Shown here: piece after piece, positions 16,902-25,057 of the stretch
Numbering within the stretch: position 1 is the stretch's first letter
Layout of the letters: the number at the start of each line of letters is the position of its first letter
Assembly: GCA_025360125.1 (NCBI GenBank)
Contig: JANYCU010000055.1
Coordinates: 55,752-119,751 of the forward strand
DNA from: Armatimonadota bacterium
GTDB lineage: Bacteria > Armatimonadota > Fimbriimonadia > Fimbriimonadales > Fimbriimonadaceae
Reading direction: 5' to 3'
Length of the DNA: 64,000 bases
Program-made: the position numbers and the translations under genes
The notes under the pieces: model-generated
Database searches by the model: none
Seen by the model: the letters and a program-made list of their open reading frames with translations, nothing else
Told to the model about the DNA's origin: nothing

Positions 16902-19063
16902 TTCTCAGCGCGGGCCTTCCTTTTATTTGATGTTCGAACCGGTTTTACTTTCTCCTCCAACCAAGCGAAAGGGGATACATATTGGCTTGACTCTTCCTCG
17001 GACATCTCGGTGCCAGTATCAATTAACCAACGGCCTGCCCAGCGGGTTGCGAGATCTTTTCCGTTCCAAAGTGGTCTCAATAGATCTGAATTAGGTTTGT
17101 TGCTTGGATTAGGTTCAAGGAGCCACAAAAGTGCGACGTCGTCTGTAACATCAAAATCACCTGAAAGACAAATTCCATTGAAGGACTTTCCCAGGTTTTC
17201 TGACAGCTTCCCAGCTAACCCGAGGTCTACTTGGTTCAAAGTTGTCTGTCCAGTTAAGTCAGGCAAGATCTTGGCTACTTGGACTCCATCCAGCATTCTT
17301 GGCAAACCTGTCAAATCCTCGGAAGGGGCAAAGCAGGTGATCGCTACGCGAACTGCCGCACCCTTTTCATCGTGCCAAGGAACATCGGACCAAGCGGCAA
17401 ATATTTCGTTAGAAATGAGTGCTTGTCGTAGGACCGAGCTATTGGCACCTTTACGAATTTTGTTTGTAGAGACCAACCCGACACTCTTGGACTTGCCAGA
17501 CTCAATCGCAATGGCACCCTTTGCAAACCAATAGCAAACGAAATCTGCGCCACCTGGTACATGGCCCTTGTACTTCTTTCGTATTTCCTCGGTGTAAGAA
17601 TCACCAAGATGTTCCCTCATCACCTTGTCACCAATAAATGGAGGGTTGCCAATGATGAATTCAGCGGCTGGCCAAATAGCTTCCGTCCCATCAACGTTTA
17701 GCAGTGAGTCACGATTCTCAATTGAATCAAGAGGTTTTAAGATCGGTTTGCGTTCCACATTGAATCCATGCTCGATTTGCCATTGAAGCTCTCCTATCCA
17801 GATGGAAACCCTTGCCAGTTCGGCCGCATAAACGTTCAGCTCGATGCCTCTAAGAACGCTAGGATCAAGTTGGGGGAATTGACGTTGGAGCCCCATAGAT
17901 TCGGCCTCAAGCAACACTCTATGTTCGAGGTCCTTCAATCCTCGCAGGGCCAAATACAGGAAGTTCCCAGAGCCGCATGCCGGATCAAGCACGGTTACAT
18001 TTCGAAGGCGATCAAGGTATTTGTCAAGTGCCTCCTTCTTCTTTGCCGGGGACTTGTAGGTTTCAATTTGGACTTTGGCGATGTCCCATTCTCTCGATAA
18101 AGGTTCTAGAACTACGGGATTGACGATCCTCATGATATTTTGAGGATCGGTATAGTGGGCGCCAAGTTGGCTTCGTTTCTCTGGGTCGAGTCCGCGCTCA
18201 AAGAGAGTTCCGAGGATGCTGGGGTCGATGGCACTCCAGTCCAGTGTTGCGGCATTTCGGACGAGGTCAATTTGGGTACGAGTAAGGGGCAGAGCATCGT
18301 CATCTTCGAAGAGGCCACCATTAAACCAATCAATGGTTTGGAATCCGTGGCGGCCGCCCTTGCTCATGGCCCTAAATAGGTCGCCCGCTAAGGGTACAAA
18401 GTCTTCCGGTTTTGCCCGGGTCACGTCTAACATTTTGCTAAAAACGTGGTCACTGAGGAGTCCGGCGTCTTCGGCAAACATACAAAAGACAAGGCGATTG
18501 ACAAAGTGCGCCACACGAAGCGGCTCGTACCCTTCGTTCTGCAATTCTTGAGCCAACTTTGCAAATTCACTCGCCACCTTAGCGGTTAGTGCCGTTCGGC
18601 TTTCTCCGGTGCAGAGACTTTGGTCGCCTTGAAATACCTTTTTCAGGAATTGAAGTTTGAATGGGTCAGTGAGTTCGGACAGGTGAATTTCGTGGCGGAC
18701 AGATACGGTATTTGTCCAGTTGGTAATGACGATTATACGATTGATATCGCTCGCGACCAATAGTGGAGGGTTGTGGAGGGCGGCGGCGTATTGCTTGACT
18801 TGGACTAACGCTTTTTCGAGATCCTTATGTTTGCCCTTGTATTCCCAGGCGAAGCATCCTCTTCTCCAAACGTCGGCCCAGCCATCACCACCGCCAGTTT
18901 TGGCGGCTCCTTTTTCGAATGCATATGTTTCTCCAGTTGGATCCGCATCATGGGGTTTGGGTTCGCCGAGGAGGTCGCAAAGATCATTGAAGTGAGATTG
19001 GGCGGTTGCTCGTTCGGTTTGTGTAACCGAACTCCACTTGTCAATAAACTCCTTAGGCGACAT
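16844..19063 (-). CDS. Type IIG/MmeI-like restriction-methylase, nuclease and methylase part (frameshifted)
   Basis: A 739-residue ORF with an N-terminal PD-(D/E)XK nuclease (GWADVWRRGCFAWEYKGKH gives the Asp and the E-x-K) and a helical connector. The adenine methylase domain has motif I VLDPACGSGNFLYLAL and motif IV IIGNPPF. Such single-chain enzymes cut and methylate DNA and take specificity from a C-terminal domain. This ORF stops at MRQAFPGS just where the family continues, and the missing part lies in the next frame (16212-16901). Either the gene is inactivated or phase-switched at a short homopolymer, or the read has an error. It is convergent with the DUF3037 gene. Confidence 0.85.
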   Translation of the reverse strand: MSPKEFIDKWSSVTQTERATAQSHFNDLCDLLGEPKPHDADPTGETYAFEKGAAKTGGGDGWADVWRRGCFAWEYKGKHKDLEKALVQVKQYAAALHNPPLLVASDINRIIVITNWTNTVSVRHEIHLSELTDPFKLQFLKKVFQGDQSLCTGESRTALTAKVASEFAKLAQELQNEGYEPLRVAHFVNRLVFCMFAEDAGLLSDHVFSKMLDVTRAKPEDFVPLAGDLFRAMSKGGRHGFQTIDWFNGGLFEDDDALPLTRTQIDLVRNAATLDWSAIDPSILGTLFERGLDPEKRSQLGAHYTDPQNIMRIVNPVVLEPLSREWDIAKVQIETYKSPAKKKEALDKYLDRLRNVTVLDPACGSGNFLYLALRGLKDLEHRVLLEAESMGLQRQFPQLDPSVLRGIELNVYAAELARVSIWIGELQWQIEHGFNVERKPILKPLDSIENRDSLLNVDGTEAIWPAAEFIIGNPPFIGDKVMREHLGDSYTEEIRKKYKGHVPGGADFVCYWFAKGAIAIESGKSKSVGLVSTNKIRKGANSSVLRQALISNEIFAAWSDVPWHDEKGAAVRVAITCFAPSEDLTGLPRMLDGVQVAKILPDLTGQTTLNQVDLGLAGKLSENLGKSFNGICLSGDFDVTDDVALLWLLEPNPSNKPNSDLLRPLWNGKDLATRWAGRWLIDTGTEMSEEESSQYVSPFAWLEEKVKPVRTSNKRKARAEKWWRQGETRPGMRQAFPGS

Positions 19064-19114
19064 TTTGGATAGGTTATCTTATTTCAAGTCGACGATGGCC
19101 AATTTCCGACGTGG

Positions 19115-20083
19115 TTAGAGCCGATCAAATTCTGAAATGCTCATGGCGTTTCGTTGGATTCCAGGCGACTCAAAAAGAGTTAGAATTGGGGTCGACCAAT
19201 GGGTTTCAGTGCCATCTATCGCTTCGGTCGTGGTCGTTTGAAGGTGGCAAATGCTTTCTAATTTCATTGCTGATGATTTGTAGTCAAAAGTCGGTCCAAT
19301 TCGAACAAACCCTGATCCAAATAAAGCATAGGCCTGGTAATCACCATCGGGAATTGAGGAAACCTTTATGGAATCATGCCTTCGAACATAGATAGTCGCA
19401 AATTTTAGATCACTTGCCATATTCACGACTTTGACGATCGTATCCTCTGAGGCGTCATTTTTTATGGTGATTGAACATTTGCCGCTTCCGCTCTCCTGGT
19501 CGAGAATTTCGGTATCACCCCTTGTCGAGTTTTTGGGCTTGATTGGCTCCGGAATGTTTGTCGACAGGGATTCAATTGGCTTATTTTCCAATGCTTTGAA
19601 CTGCGGTTCCTTTTTGGGTTCATTATTTACTGGTTCAGTCTTGATTTGTTCAATCGGCTTGACGTCAATAGGTGTGAACTGAGGAATTGGCTTGTAGGTC
19701 TCGATTGGTGCTTTTTTAGCTAGAAACACTTCGGATGGACTTTCTGCAACAGGCTTAACGTGTGACAAATTGCTCACCACCAACACGTAAACCACGAGCA
19801 CAAGGATGCCAGCAGCCCACTTGTACGTACTCGGCAAAATACGAAACCTTGGTTTGGGCTTTAGGTTCTGAGCCTTACTCGTTTTGAATTTTTTTGATGA
19901 TGCAGTGGAAGGCCTTTTAAATGATTGATTTGGCTCTGAAGGTATTTCTCCGATAACCTCATTTCGACGTAGCCATTGGGGATGGCCACACGCCGGGCAC
20001 AAGCAAGAACCGCCAACTTCACCTTCCATTTGCCAGGTGGCAGTGCAAGGCGGTTTACCACATGATAAGTTGAACCTCGGCAT
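19115..20083 (-). CDS. Zinc-ribbon, single-pass membrane protein of unknown function
   Basis: A 322-residue protein. The N-terminal 40 residues carry several Cys (CGKPPC, CLCPACG) that could bind zinc. A transmembrane helix follows at about residues 85-108 (GILVLVVYVLVVSNL), then a Pro/Lys/Glu-rich linker (residues 110-190) and a C-terminal domain of about 120 residues that looks beta-rich. The layout suggests a cytoplasmic sensor linked to an exposed domain. I recognise no family. It lies 51 nt upstream of the restriction-methylase gene on the same strand and may share its transcript. Confidence 0.6.
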   Translation of the reverse strand: MPRFNLSCGKPPCTATWQMEGEVGGSCLCPACGHPQWLRRNEVIGEIPSEPNQSFKRPSTASSKKFKTSKAQNLKPKPRFRILPSTYKWAAGILVLVVYVLVVSNLSHVKPVAESPSEVFLAKKAPIETYKPIPQFTPIDVKPIEQIKTEPVNNEPKKEPQFKALENKPIESLSTNIPEPIKPKNSTRGDTEILDQESGSGKCSITIKNDASEDTIVKVVNMASDLKFATIYVRRHDSIKVSSIPDGDYQAYALFGSGFVRIGPTFDYKSSAMKLESICHLQTTTTEAIDGTETHWSTPILTLFESPGIQRNAMSISEFDRL

Positions 20084-20272
20084 GACTATATGGCTACGTT
20101 ACCTGACTTCACGATTTAGGGCCATAACAAGATATGTTATTTACATCAGCGACATAATGCAAGCATAACTGACAATTTGCCTATTGCTATCCAAGGAAGA
20201 ACTCCATTGTAGTTTTCTTACCAGTTTTTGAATCCTAGGTGACATACTATTCAAGGCGTTGGGGGCAACCAA

Positions 20273-21217
20273 ATGAAAATTGGAAAGCGTAAATTAGTAT
20301 CTGCGAAGAGCGTCTGGGAAAAGGAACTGAAGTTTTCAAATTGGCTGGCAAGCGAGCCTGGTCTTGAATTAATTGCCCAGGATCTTGGAATCCTGATCGA
20401 GAATGCGAAGCTTGAATCCAAGCCTGGAAATTACCCGTGCGATGTAACCGGAAATGAGGTTGGTGATCCTGACCACATTATTGTCATTGAAAACCAATTT
20501 GGGAAAACTGATCACGATCACCTCGGCAAAATTCTCACTTATGCAACATCCCATGATGCGCTTACAGGAATTTGGATTGCCGAGATAGCTTCGGACGACC
20601 ACATCAAAGCGGTTCAAAGAATCAATGAAAAGTACCATGGACTGTCGTGCTACCTAGTTGAACTTAGCGTCATTCAAATCGACGATGGACCGTATGCTCC
20701 AATCTTAAGAATTGTCTGTCAGCCCGATCTTGGAGACAAAATTAAGCGCTCAGGTCAGAGTGCGGCGGAGAAGAAGCTTCATGCTTGGCGACTAGACTTT
20801 TGGGCAGATATTCAAGCTGAAATTCGAAAAACAAATCCACCGTTTAACCTACAGAAACCCAGCACAGCCTCTTGGTCAAGTATTGCAATGGGTAGATCGA
20901 ACATTTATCTAAATATGCTGCTGACACCCAAAAACAAGAGTGTAGGACTCGAACTCTACATTAATGGTTTGAGCTGGAAAGAGTCTGCTTACAATGACCT
21001 TTTGGTCCAAAAATCCGAGATTGAGGCCGAAGTGGGCAATCTCGAGTGGATGCCTTTGCCGGATAAACGAAGTGCTCGGCTACTGTTAGAGTTCAAATTG
21101 GATCCAATAGACCCCAAGAACCGGGAAATGGTCGTTGAGTGGTTTGTTGAGAACACCGAGAGAATGTTTAATTCGCTTAAACCAAGAGTCATGGCGTTGA
21201 AGCAGCCTGAGGGTTAA
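20273..21217 (+). CDS. DUF4268 protein with a nuclease-like N-terminal domain
   Basis: A 314-residue protein. The first 130 residues look like a PD-(D/E)XK fold (CDVTGNEVGDPDHIIVIENQFGKTDHDHLGKILTYA, with an Asp followed by an E-x-Q variant and a helix carrying the HLGK motif). The C-terminal half (LHAWRLDFWADIQAEIRK... to GNLEWMPLPDKRSARLLLE) is DUF4268. Proteins of this build are common in prokaryotic defence islands. The start at 20273 follows a 190-nt divergent promoter region shared with the zinc-ribbon gene. The biochemical activity is not established. Confidence 0.8.
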   Translation: MKIGKRKLVSAKSVWEKELKFSNWLASEPGLELIAQDLGILIENAKLESKPGNYPCDVTGNEVGDPDHIIVIENQFGKTDHDHLGKILTYATSHDALTGIWIAEIASDDHIKAVQRINEKYHGLSCYLVELSVIQIDDGPYAPILRIVCQPDLGDKIKRSGQSAAEKKLHAWRLDFWADIQAEIRKTNPPFNLQKPSTASWSSIAMGRSNIYLNMLLTPKNKSVGLELYINGLSWKESAYNDLLVQKSEIEAEVGNLEWMPLPDKRSARLLLEFKLDPIDPKNREMVVEWFVENTERMFNSLKPRVMALKQPEG

Positions 21218-21310
21218 TTATTCGGCGGAAGCTATTGAATTACCGCGAACCTTCTGCCCGCCAGTAAGTTTGGCTCCCAAATAGGGATTCGCCATTAGGC
21301 TAAGGGGCGG

Positions 21311-21392
21311 GTCTTAAGACTTCTCAGCGAAGCAGGCTTCGCAGGCTTAAAGCGCTCGCAGGCGAGCGCACTCCAAGGATCGCTTCGCGATC
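21311..21392. repeat. Run of one palindrome and three tandem hairpins
   Basis: GTCTTAAGAC (21311-21320) is a perfect palindrome. It is followed by stems GCGAAGC/GCTTCGC (21327-21342), GCGCTCGC/GCGAGCGC (21352-21369) and GATCGC/GCGATC (21378-21392), each with a 2-3 nt loop. They lie between the ends of DUF4268 (plus) and DUF4926 (minus). They could be a terminator cluster or a REP-type element, but there is no T-run after any stem. Confidence 0.6.
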
Positions 21393-21426
21393 AAGACTAA
21401 TAGCGAGTCATCGTGATGCAGTCACG

Positions 21427-21756
21427 CTACTTCGGGAGTTCTCGGGGCAAGACGATATTTACGAATCTGTGATCATCGGGGAAGACGTTGAAGGAGGGCG
21501 AGGGCGCGGGGAAATCTAAGACGTCGATGATTCGGATTGGCGGTTGTTTGCCGTACTCGAGCCGGAGAGACGGGAGCTGGTCTCGCTCATCGTCTTGGAA
21601 TTCCTCGTAGAGTTCGATGGTCATCAATGCGGTTCCGCGTCCGATGCCTATGTCGACGACGACGCCCTGGTCACCTTTCTTGAGGCCGCTTTCGGGCACG
21701 TCTTCGGTGAGTTCGACGACGTCGTATACTTTGTAGAGTCCGACGAGGCGGCGCAT
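21427..21756 (-). CDS. DUF4926-domain protein
   Basis: A 109-residue protein whose core YDVVELTEDVPESGLKKGDQGVVVDI matches the short SH3-like DUF4926 family. A C-terminal extension of about 40 residues follows. Family members are frequently found near toxin-antitoxin and defence genes, but their role is unknown. The gene ends the accessory island. Confidence 0.75.
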   Translation of the reverse strand: MRRLVGLYKVYDVVELTEDVPESGLKKGDQGVVVDIGIGRGTALMTIELYEEFQDDERDQLPSLRLEYGKQPPIRIIDVLDFPAPSPSFNVFPDDHRFVNIVLPRELPK

Positions 21757-22138
21757 GGGGGTAGTTTACAGTGCGAGGGCGAGGGCGAGACACGCTTTCG
21801 GCTCCTCTGTTAGCTTCGCGCCGTCTCAGCCTTGGCTGCTCCGCCGCTCCCCACTCAGGGGCGTAGCGTGGTCAATTCCTACTCAGTAAGCCGTAGGTCG
21901 ATTGCCATTGGTCGAAAGCAGGGTGAATTTGTTCCTCTCGTCAGAGAGGGGCGGGTGGGCGGGTTTAATCGAAACCGAAAAAGTCCAAATTGAATTGAAT
22001 CGCCGTTGTCTGTCAGCCGTCTGCCGTTTGGGGCCAGTCGTTGGAGGGCTGGAAGCCCACCCTCCCAAATTCTGTTAAGACCAGGTTATTAACAATGTTA
22101 ACAATCCGTTAATAATATCTCGGTACGATCCTTCTTCG
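21757..22138. other. Intergenic region with G-rich repeats and porin promoter region
   Basis: No gene. It contains short GGGCGA-type repeats near 21775-21789, a hairpin CCTCTC-GTCA-GAGAGG (about 21933-21948) followed by a GGCGGGTGGGC run, and an imperfect GGAGGG...CCCTCC hairpin (22043-22066). Just before the porin start is a three-part palindromic site listed separately. Confidence 0.5.
22086..22115. promoter_or_regulatory. Palindromic operator-like site before the porin gene
   Basis: TTATTAAC (22086-22093) and GTTAATAA (22108-22115) are perfect inverted repeats separated by 14 bp, with a central GTTAAC palindrome at 22097-22102. The site is 24 nt upstream of the start codon, so a bound protein would sit on or next to the promoter. 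The regulator is unknown. Confidence 0.45.
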
Positions 22139-23218
22139 ATGAAAGGAACTTTGTCATTATTCGCTCTTAGCCTCGTCTGCGTCGGGTTTGCGTTCGATGG
22201 TTCAACTGAAACCGTCAAACCCATTGAACTTGCTATCCAAAAAGATACCGACATGACCAACCACGGTTGGATTTCCGGCTTTTTGCAAGAGCAATATTTC
22301 TCGTCTGACAAGGGCGGAACGAACTCCGGGTTCTTCCGCAACCGAAGAACCCGCGTGGCCTACAACTACATGGGCGACGAAAAGACCATGGCTCGACTCA
22401 GTATTGAGTTTGCCGCCGGAGCAAATCACTCGACCGCCCAGGTCAGAGACGCATTTGTTCAGTACAAGCCTGGCACGTTCAAAGCCAGTTCCGGTCCAAC
22501 GTTTACATTTGGCGCGCAATCGATACCCGTTGGTTATGAGAACATGACCTCCACGCCTAACATCATGTGGTCCGAGCGTTCAACCTACCACGATGCATTT
22601 TTCAACAGCGAAGCCAGCAAGGGCGTGCTGTTCCAAAACGGCGACGCAAACACATTCTGGTACGTCGGCATGTTCGACTCGTTGACGATTGGCGACCCAG
22701 AGCAAAGCGACTCAAGCACGAAGGGCGAAGTTCTTCCCGTCTACGGAATCAGGGCAAAGATGGGCGCATTCGAAGGCGGCCTCTCGGGAATGTACGGCAA
22801 TCGTCCTGCTTACTCGGCTGGAGCAATCAACTTGGCTCGAACCGATCGACGATTCGCCTACGCTGATCTTCGCTATCATCCTAATGGATCGAAACTCGAC
22901 GTTCGAGGTGAATACATGATCGGAAAGGACCGAATTCCTCTGGCTGCCGTTGCTGCAGCGAACAAAGTAAAGGGCGCACTTGTTAACGCTGAATACAAGC
23001 TAAACAGCGAAGATACCGTGATTGGACGATGGGAAATGTTCGATCACAATTCCGATGCATTGCACCAAACCCAAACCCTCTATGGCGTAGGCGCAGCGAA
23101 GGATGTCAACAAGTTCATGCGAGTCTCACTTTGGGCTGATTGGAACAAGGTTCCAACCAACTCCCCTAGTACACAGTCATACAAACAGCTGACATTCCGC
23201 GTTCAGTTCAAGTTTTAG
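22139..23218 (+). CDS. Outer-membrane beta-barrel (porin-like) protein
   Basis: A 359-residue exported protein with signal peptide MKGTLSLFALSLVCVGFAF. The mature chain consists of alternating polar/aromatic strands and ends in Phe (RVQFKF), the usual outer-membrane insertion signal. Strand-rich content and Gly-rich turns (GWISGFLQEQYF, RNRRTRVAYNYMG) resemble the phosphate-selective OprO/P-type porins, though the specificity is not provable here. A hairpin terminator follows. The presence of this protein is good evidence for an outer membrane. Confidence 0.78.
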   Translation: MKGTLSLFALSLVCVGFAFDGSTETVKPIELAIQKDTDMTNHGWISGFLQEQYFSSDKGGTNSGFFRNRRTRVAYNYMGDEKTMARLSIEFAAGANHSTAQVRDAFVQYKPGTFKASSGPTFTFGAQSIPVGYENMTSTPNIMWSERSTYHDAFFNSEASKGVLFQNGDANTFWYVGMFDSLTIGDPEQSDSSTKGEVLPVYGIRAKMGAFEGGLSGMYGNRPAYSAGAINLARTDRRFAYADLRYHPNGSKLDVRGEYMIGKDRIPLAAVAAANKVKGALVNAEYKLNSEDTVIGRWEMFDHNSDALHQTQTLYGVGAAKDVNKFMRVSLWADWNKVPTNSPSTQSYKQLTFRVQFKF

Positions 23219-23240
23219 CCAAGTAAATACTTCGCCTTTA

Positions 23241-23296
23241 CCCAAGCCAAACTGAACCTATAATAGGGTTTGGGTTTGGGGCACATTATTTTTAAC
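23241..23296 (+). terminator. Likely terminator of the porin gene
   Basis: CCCAAGCCAAAC (23241-23252) pairs with GTTTGGGTTTGGG (23268-23280) with one small internal mismatch, followed by an AT-rich run ending in ATTTTT. It starts 22 nt after the porin stop. Confidence 0.5.
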
Positions 23297-23299
23297 AAT

Positions 23300-23324
23300 G
23301 TGATTTTCTTATAAATAAAATCAC
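23300..23324. promoter_or_regulatory. AT-rich inverted repeat upstream of the Cys-rich gene
   Basis: GTGATTTT (23300-23307) and AAAATCAC (23317-23324) form a perfect 8-bp inverted repeat with a 9-nt AT-rich centre. It sits 14 nt before the larger start-region hairpin and could be an operator over an AT-rich promoter. Confidence 0.4.
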
Positions 23325-23337
23325 TAACTTTGGTGTA

Positions 23338-23378
23338 TTGTTCCATTTGAGGCTAGCGTGCAACCTCAAATGGAACAA
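23338..23378 (+). promoter_or_regulatory. 15-bp hairpin over the translation start of the Cys-rich gene
   Basis: TTGTTCCATTTGAGG (23338-23352) and its exact complement (23364-23378) form a 15-bp stem with an 11-nt loop. The stem ends 3 nt before the ATG at 23382 and buries the upstream GTG and ATG candidates (23358, 23370). In mRNA it would cover the ribosome site. A transcription operator is the alternative. Confidence 0.6.
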
Positions 23379-23381
23379 ACC

Positions 23382-23912
23382 ATGTTAAAATCACTTTACA
23401 TCGTATTCGCAGGAATACCACTCGTCGTTTCTTCCTTGGCCGCAACCGGAGTAGCAATACCAAAATTGCCAGAACCCACAAAAGAATGCCCGTGCTCCAA
23501 AAATAGGTCTCTTCCAAATATGACGATGGAAGAAATGAAGGCGAATTTATCTACAAAATCCACACCAACGGCGTCAATGCCAGTTTGCCCGGATGGCCTA
23601 GACACCCTATGCGCACTAACTGGACAAAGTATGGATACATATTGTATGGCTGGTGGCTTGTTTGCTACTTGTGAGAATCCAGGGACTGACAATGATGGAG
23701 ACGGGATTTATGGTGAAGCTCATTTTCAAATGAAGCGATATATTAATACATATCACTGTAGTGCCCCCGCTCCAGCGGGTAAAGACTGGGTTGTCTGTGG
23801 AGAATGGATGCACATGAAAATTGGCGGTGGCACCTCAAACCAAGATGTTTGTTGTGCGACTGCTGCCTCACCTCCGGCCTGCCCTGCTGGTTCATGTCAA
23901 TTGGCGCAATAA
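23382..23912 (+). CDS. Cys-rich exported protein
   Basis: A 176-residue protein when started at MLKSLYIVFAG. The signal peptide covers about residues 1-22 (IVFAGIPLVVSSLAA). The mature chain has twelve Cys, including CPC, a VCC pair and CPAGSC at the tail, plus an Asp-rich NDGDG loop that might bind calcium. I recognise no family. Earlier GTG (23358) and ATG (23370) starts are in frame, but they lie in the start-region hairpin and would lengthen the signal. The membrane protein and prepilin-like gene follow on the same strand. Confidence 0.65.
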   Translation: MLKSLYIVFAGIPLVVSSLAATGVAIPKLPEPTKECPCSKNRSLPNMTMEEMKANLSTKSTPTASMPVCPDGLDTLCALTGQSMDTYCMAGGLFATCENPGTDNDGDGIYGEAHFQMKRYINTYHCSAPAPAGKDWVVCGEWMHMKIGGGTSNQDVCCATAASPPACPAGSCQLAQ

Positions 23913-23934
23913 CGAGGAAGGGCCTTCAAACTCA

Positions 23935-24342
23935 ATGGACAAAATACAATCCATTCTTTCGTGTGCTGGCAAGAGAAATATTGTCTACCTTGTCAGCACG
24001 GGGCTTTTGATTTCATTCTTACACATGATCAAAAGCATATCAAACCATGCACCAGTGATCGCAGTTAACCTTGAATCTGACATAAAGCGCCTTGTACTTA
24101 ATCCTTCACCCTATTTGATTCAAATTTTGATTGCGGTTTGTCTAATCCAGATGGGCTCGAAGAAATTTAGTTTTGTTATAAGCAGCTTAGGATATTGTTT
24201 GGGGATTTTTGCCGCTTTTGGCGACGGATTCACCCTTTCGAACAACGCCCAATTACTACTCATGTTAGCTTTGTTCACCGTTGCAATCGACTATCTATCT
24301 AGGAGCAGAAAAAATGAAGAAAAGAGCCTTAACCCTAATTGA
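23935..24342 (+). CDS. Small multi-pass membrane protein
   Basis: A 135-residue protein started at ATG 23935 (MDKIQSILSCAGK). The 38 residues before it in the track ORF are the wrong frame of the Cys-rich gene. About four hydrophobic segments are visible (IVYLVSTGLLISFLHMI, LIQILIAVCLIQM, FSFVISSLGYCLGIFAAF, LLLMLALFTVAIDYL), and the tail is basic. No family is recognised. Its end overlaps the prepilin-like gene by 29 nt. It may serve as a membrane partner for the exported or pilin-like neighbours. Confidence 0.6.
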   Translation: MDKIQSILSCAGKRNIVYLVSTGLLISFLHMIKSISNHAPVIAVNLESDIKRLVLNPSPYLIQILIAVCLIQMGSKKFSFVISSLGYCLGIFAAFGDGFTLSNNAQLLLMLALFTVAIDYLSRSRKNEEKSLNPN

Positions 24343-25012
24343 AATTCTAACTGTCATTACAATTTTGGCAATCCTGGTCGCAATTTTGATCCCAGTGATA
24401 ACAACTGCCAAGTTGTCGGCCAAGAAGACTGTTTGCGCCAACCAGCTTCGCCAAGTAGGCGTAGCATTGCAGTTGTACTCCGATGATGCAAACGGGGAGT
24501 ACCCAGTGCAGCTGTCCACTTTTAGCGGAACAATCATACGTTCTGTTGATCCCCTTGTAACATATGGAACAAAAAGTATCATGAGGTGTCCGCTCGACAA
24601 ACCTTTGGGCCGTGGGCGGCAACTCGGAAACGAACTATTAATCCCCAGATCATATTCCTTCAATTGGATCTTATGGGAAGGAGAAAGTGGAGTTGATGCG
24701 TGGCAAACTTTACTTCAATTGGATTCAAATCCTGTTGTTGCGAGATGCAACTTTCATGAACAACGAGTCGCATCCTTCTTGACATCTGCTGGGCATCAGT
24801 CCGCATTTGGTAGCTTCGAAAATGGTTATGGATTGGTCTTGCGAAGAGACCTTTCGGTTAGCCTGGACAAACGAAGCACACCGTCAAAGAATATCCCTGG
24901 TTCAAATAGCGTGGACCTACATTTGAACAAATGGGTTGTTACAACGAATATTCCATGTCCGGCTGACATTTGCAAAGGCGATAATTTAAGCAAATCCGTA
25001 AGGGAAGATTAA
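24314..25012 (+). CDS. Prepilin-type N-terminal cleavage/methylation protein
   Basis: A 232-residue pseudopilin-like protein. I start at ATG 24314 (MKKRALTLIEILTVITILAIL), preceded by AGGAG at 24301. The class III leader has the Glu five residues after the cleavage site, then a hydrophobic helix and the conserved polar continuation AKLSAKKTVCANQLRQVGVALQLYSDDANGEYP, typical of prepilin-like (DUF1559-related) proteins of Planctomycetes and Armatimonadota. The C-terminal 120 residues are unique. The gene forms a cluster with the Cys-rich and membrane genes upstream. Confidence 0.78.
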   Translation: MKKRALTLIEILTVITILAILVAILIPVITTAKLSAKKTVCANQLRQVGVALQLYSDDANGEYPVQLSTFSGTIIRSVDPLVTYGTKSIMRCPLDKPLGRGRQLGNELLIPRSYSFNWILWEGESGVDAWQTLLQLDSNPVVARCNFHEQRVASFLTSAGHQSAFGSFENGYGLVLRRDLSVSLDKRSTPSKNIPGSNSVDLHLNKWVVTTNIPCPADICKGDNLSKSVRED

Positions 25013-25057
25013 CTCAAGATTTGTATTTAAGAGGGACTTAGGGTCACACTATTAAGC

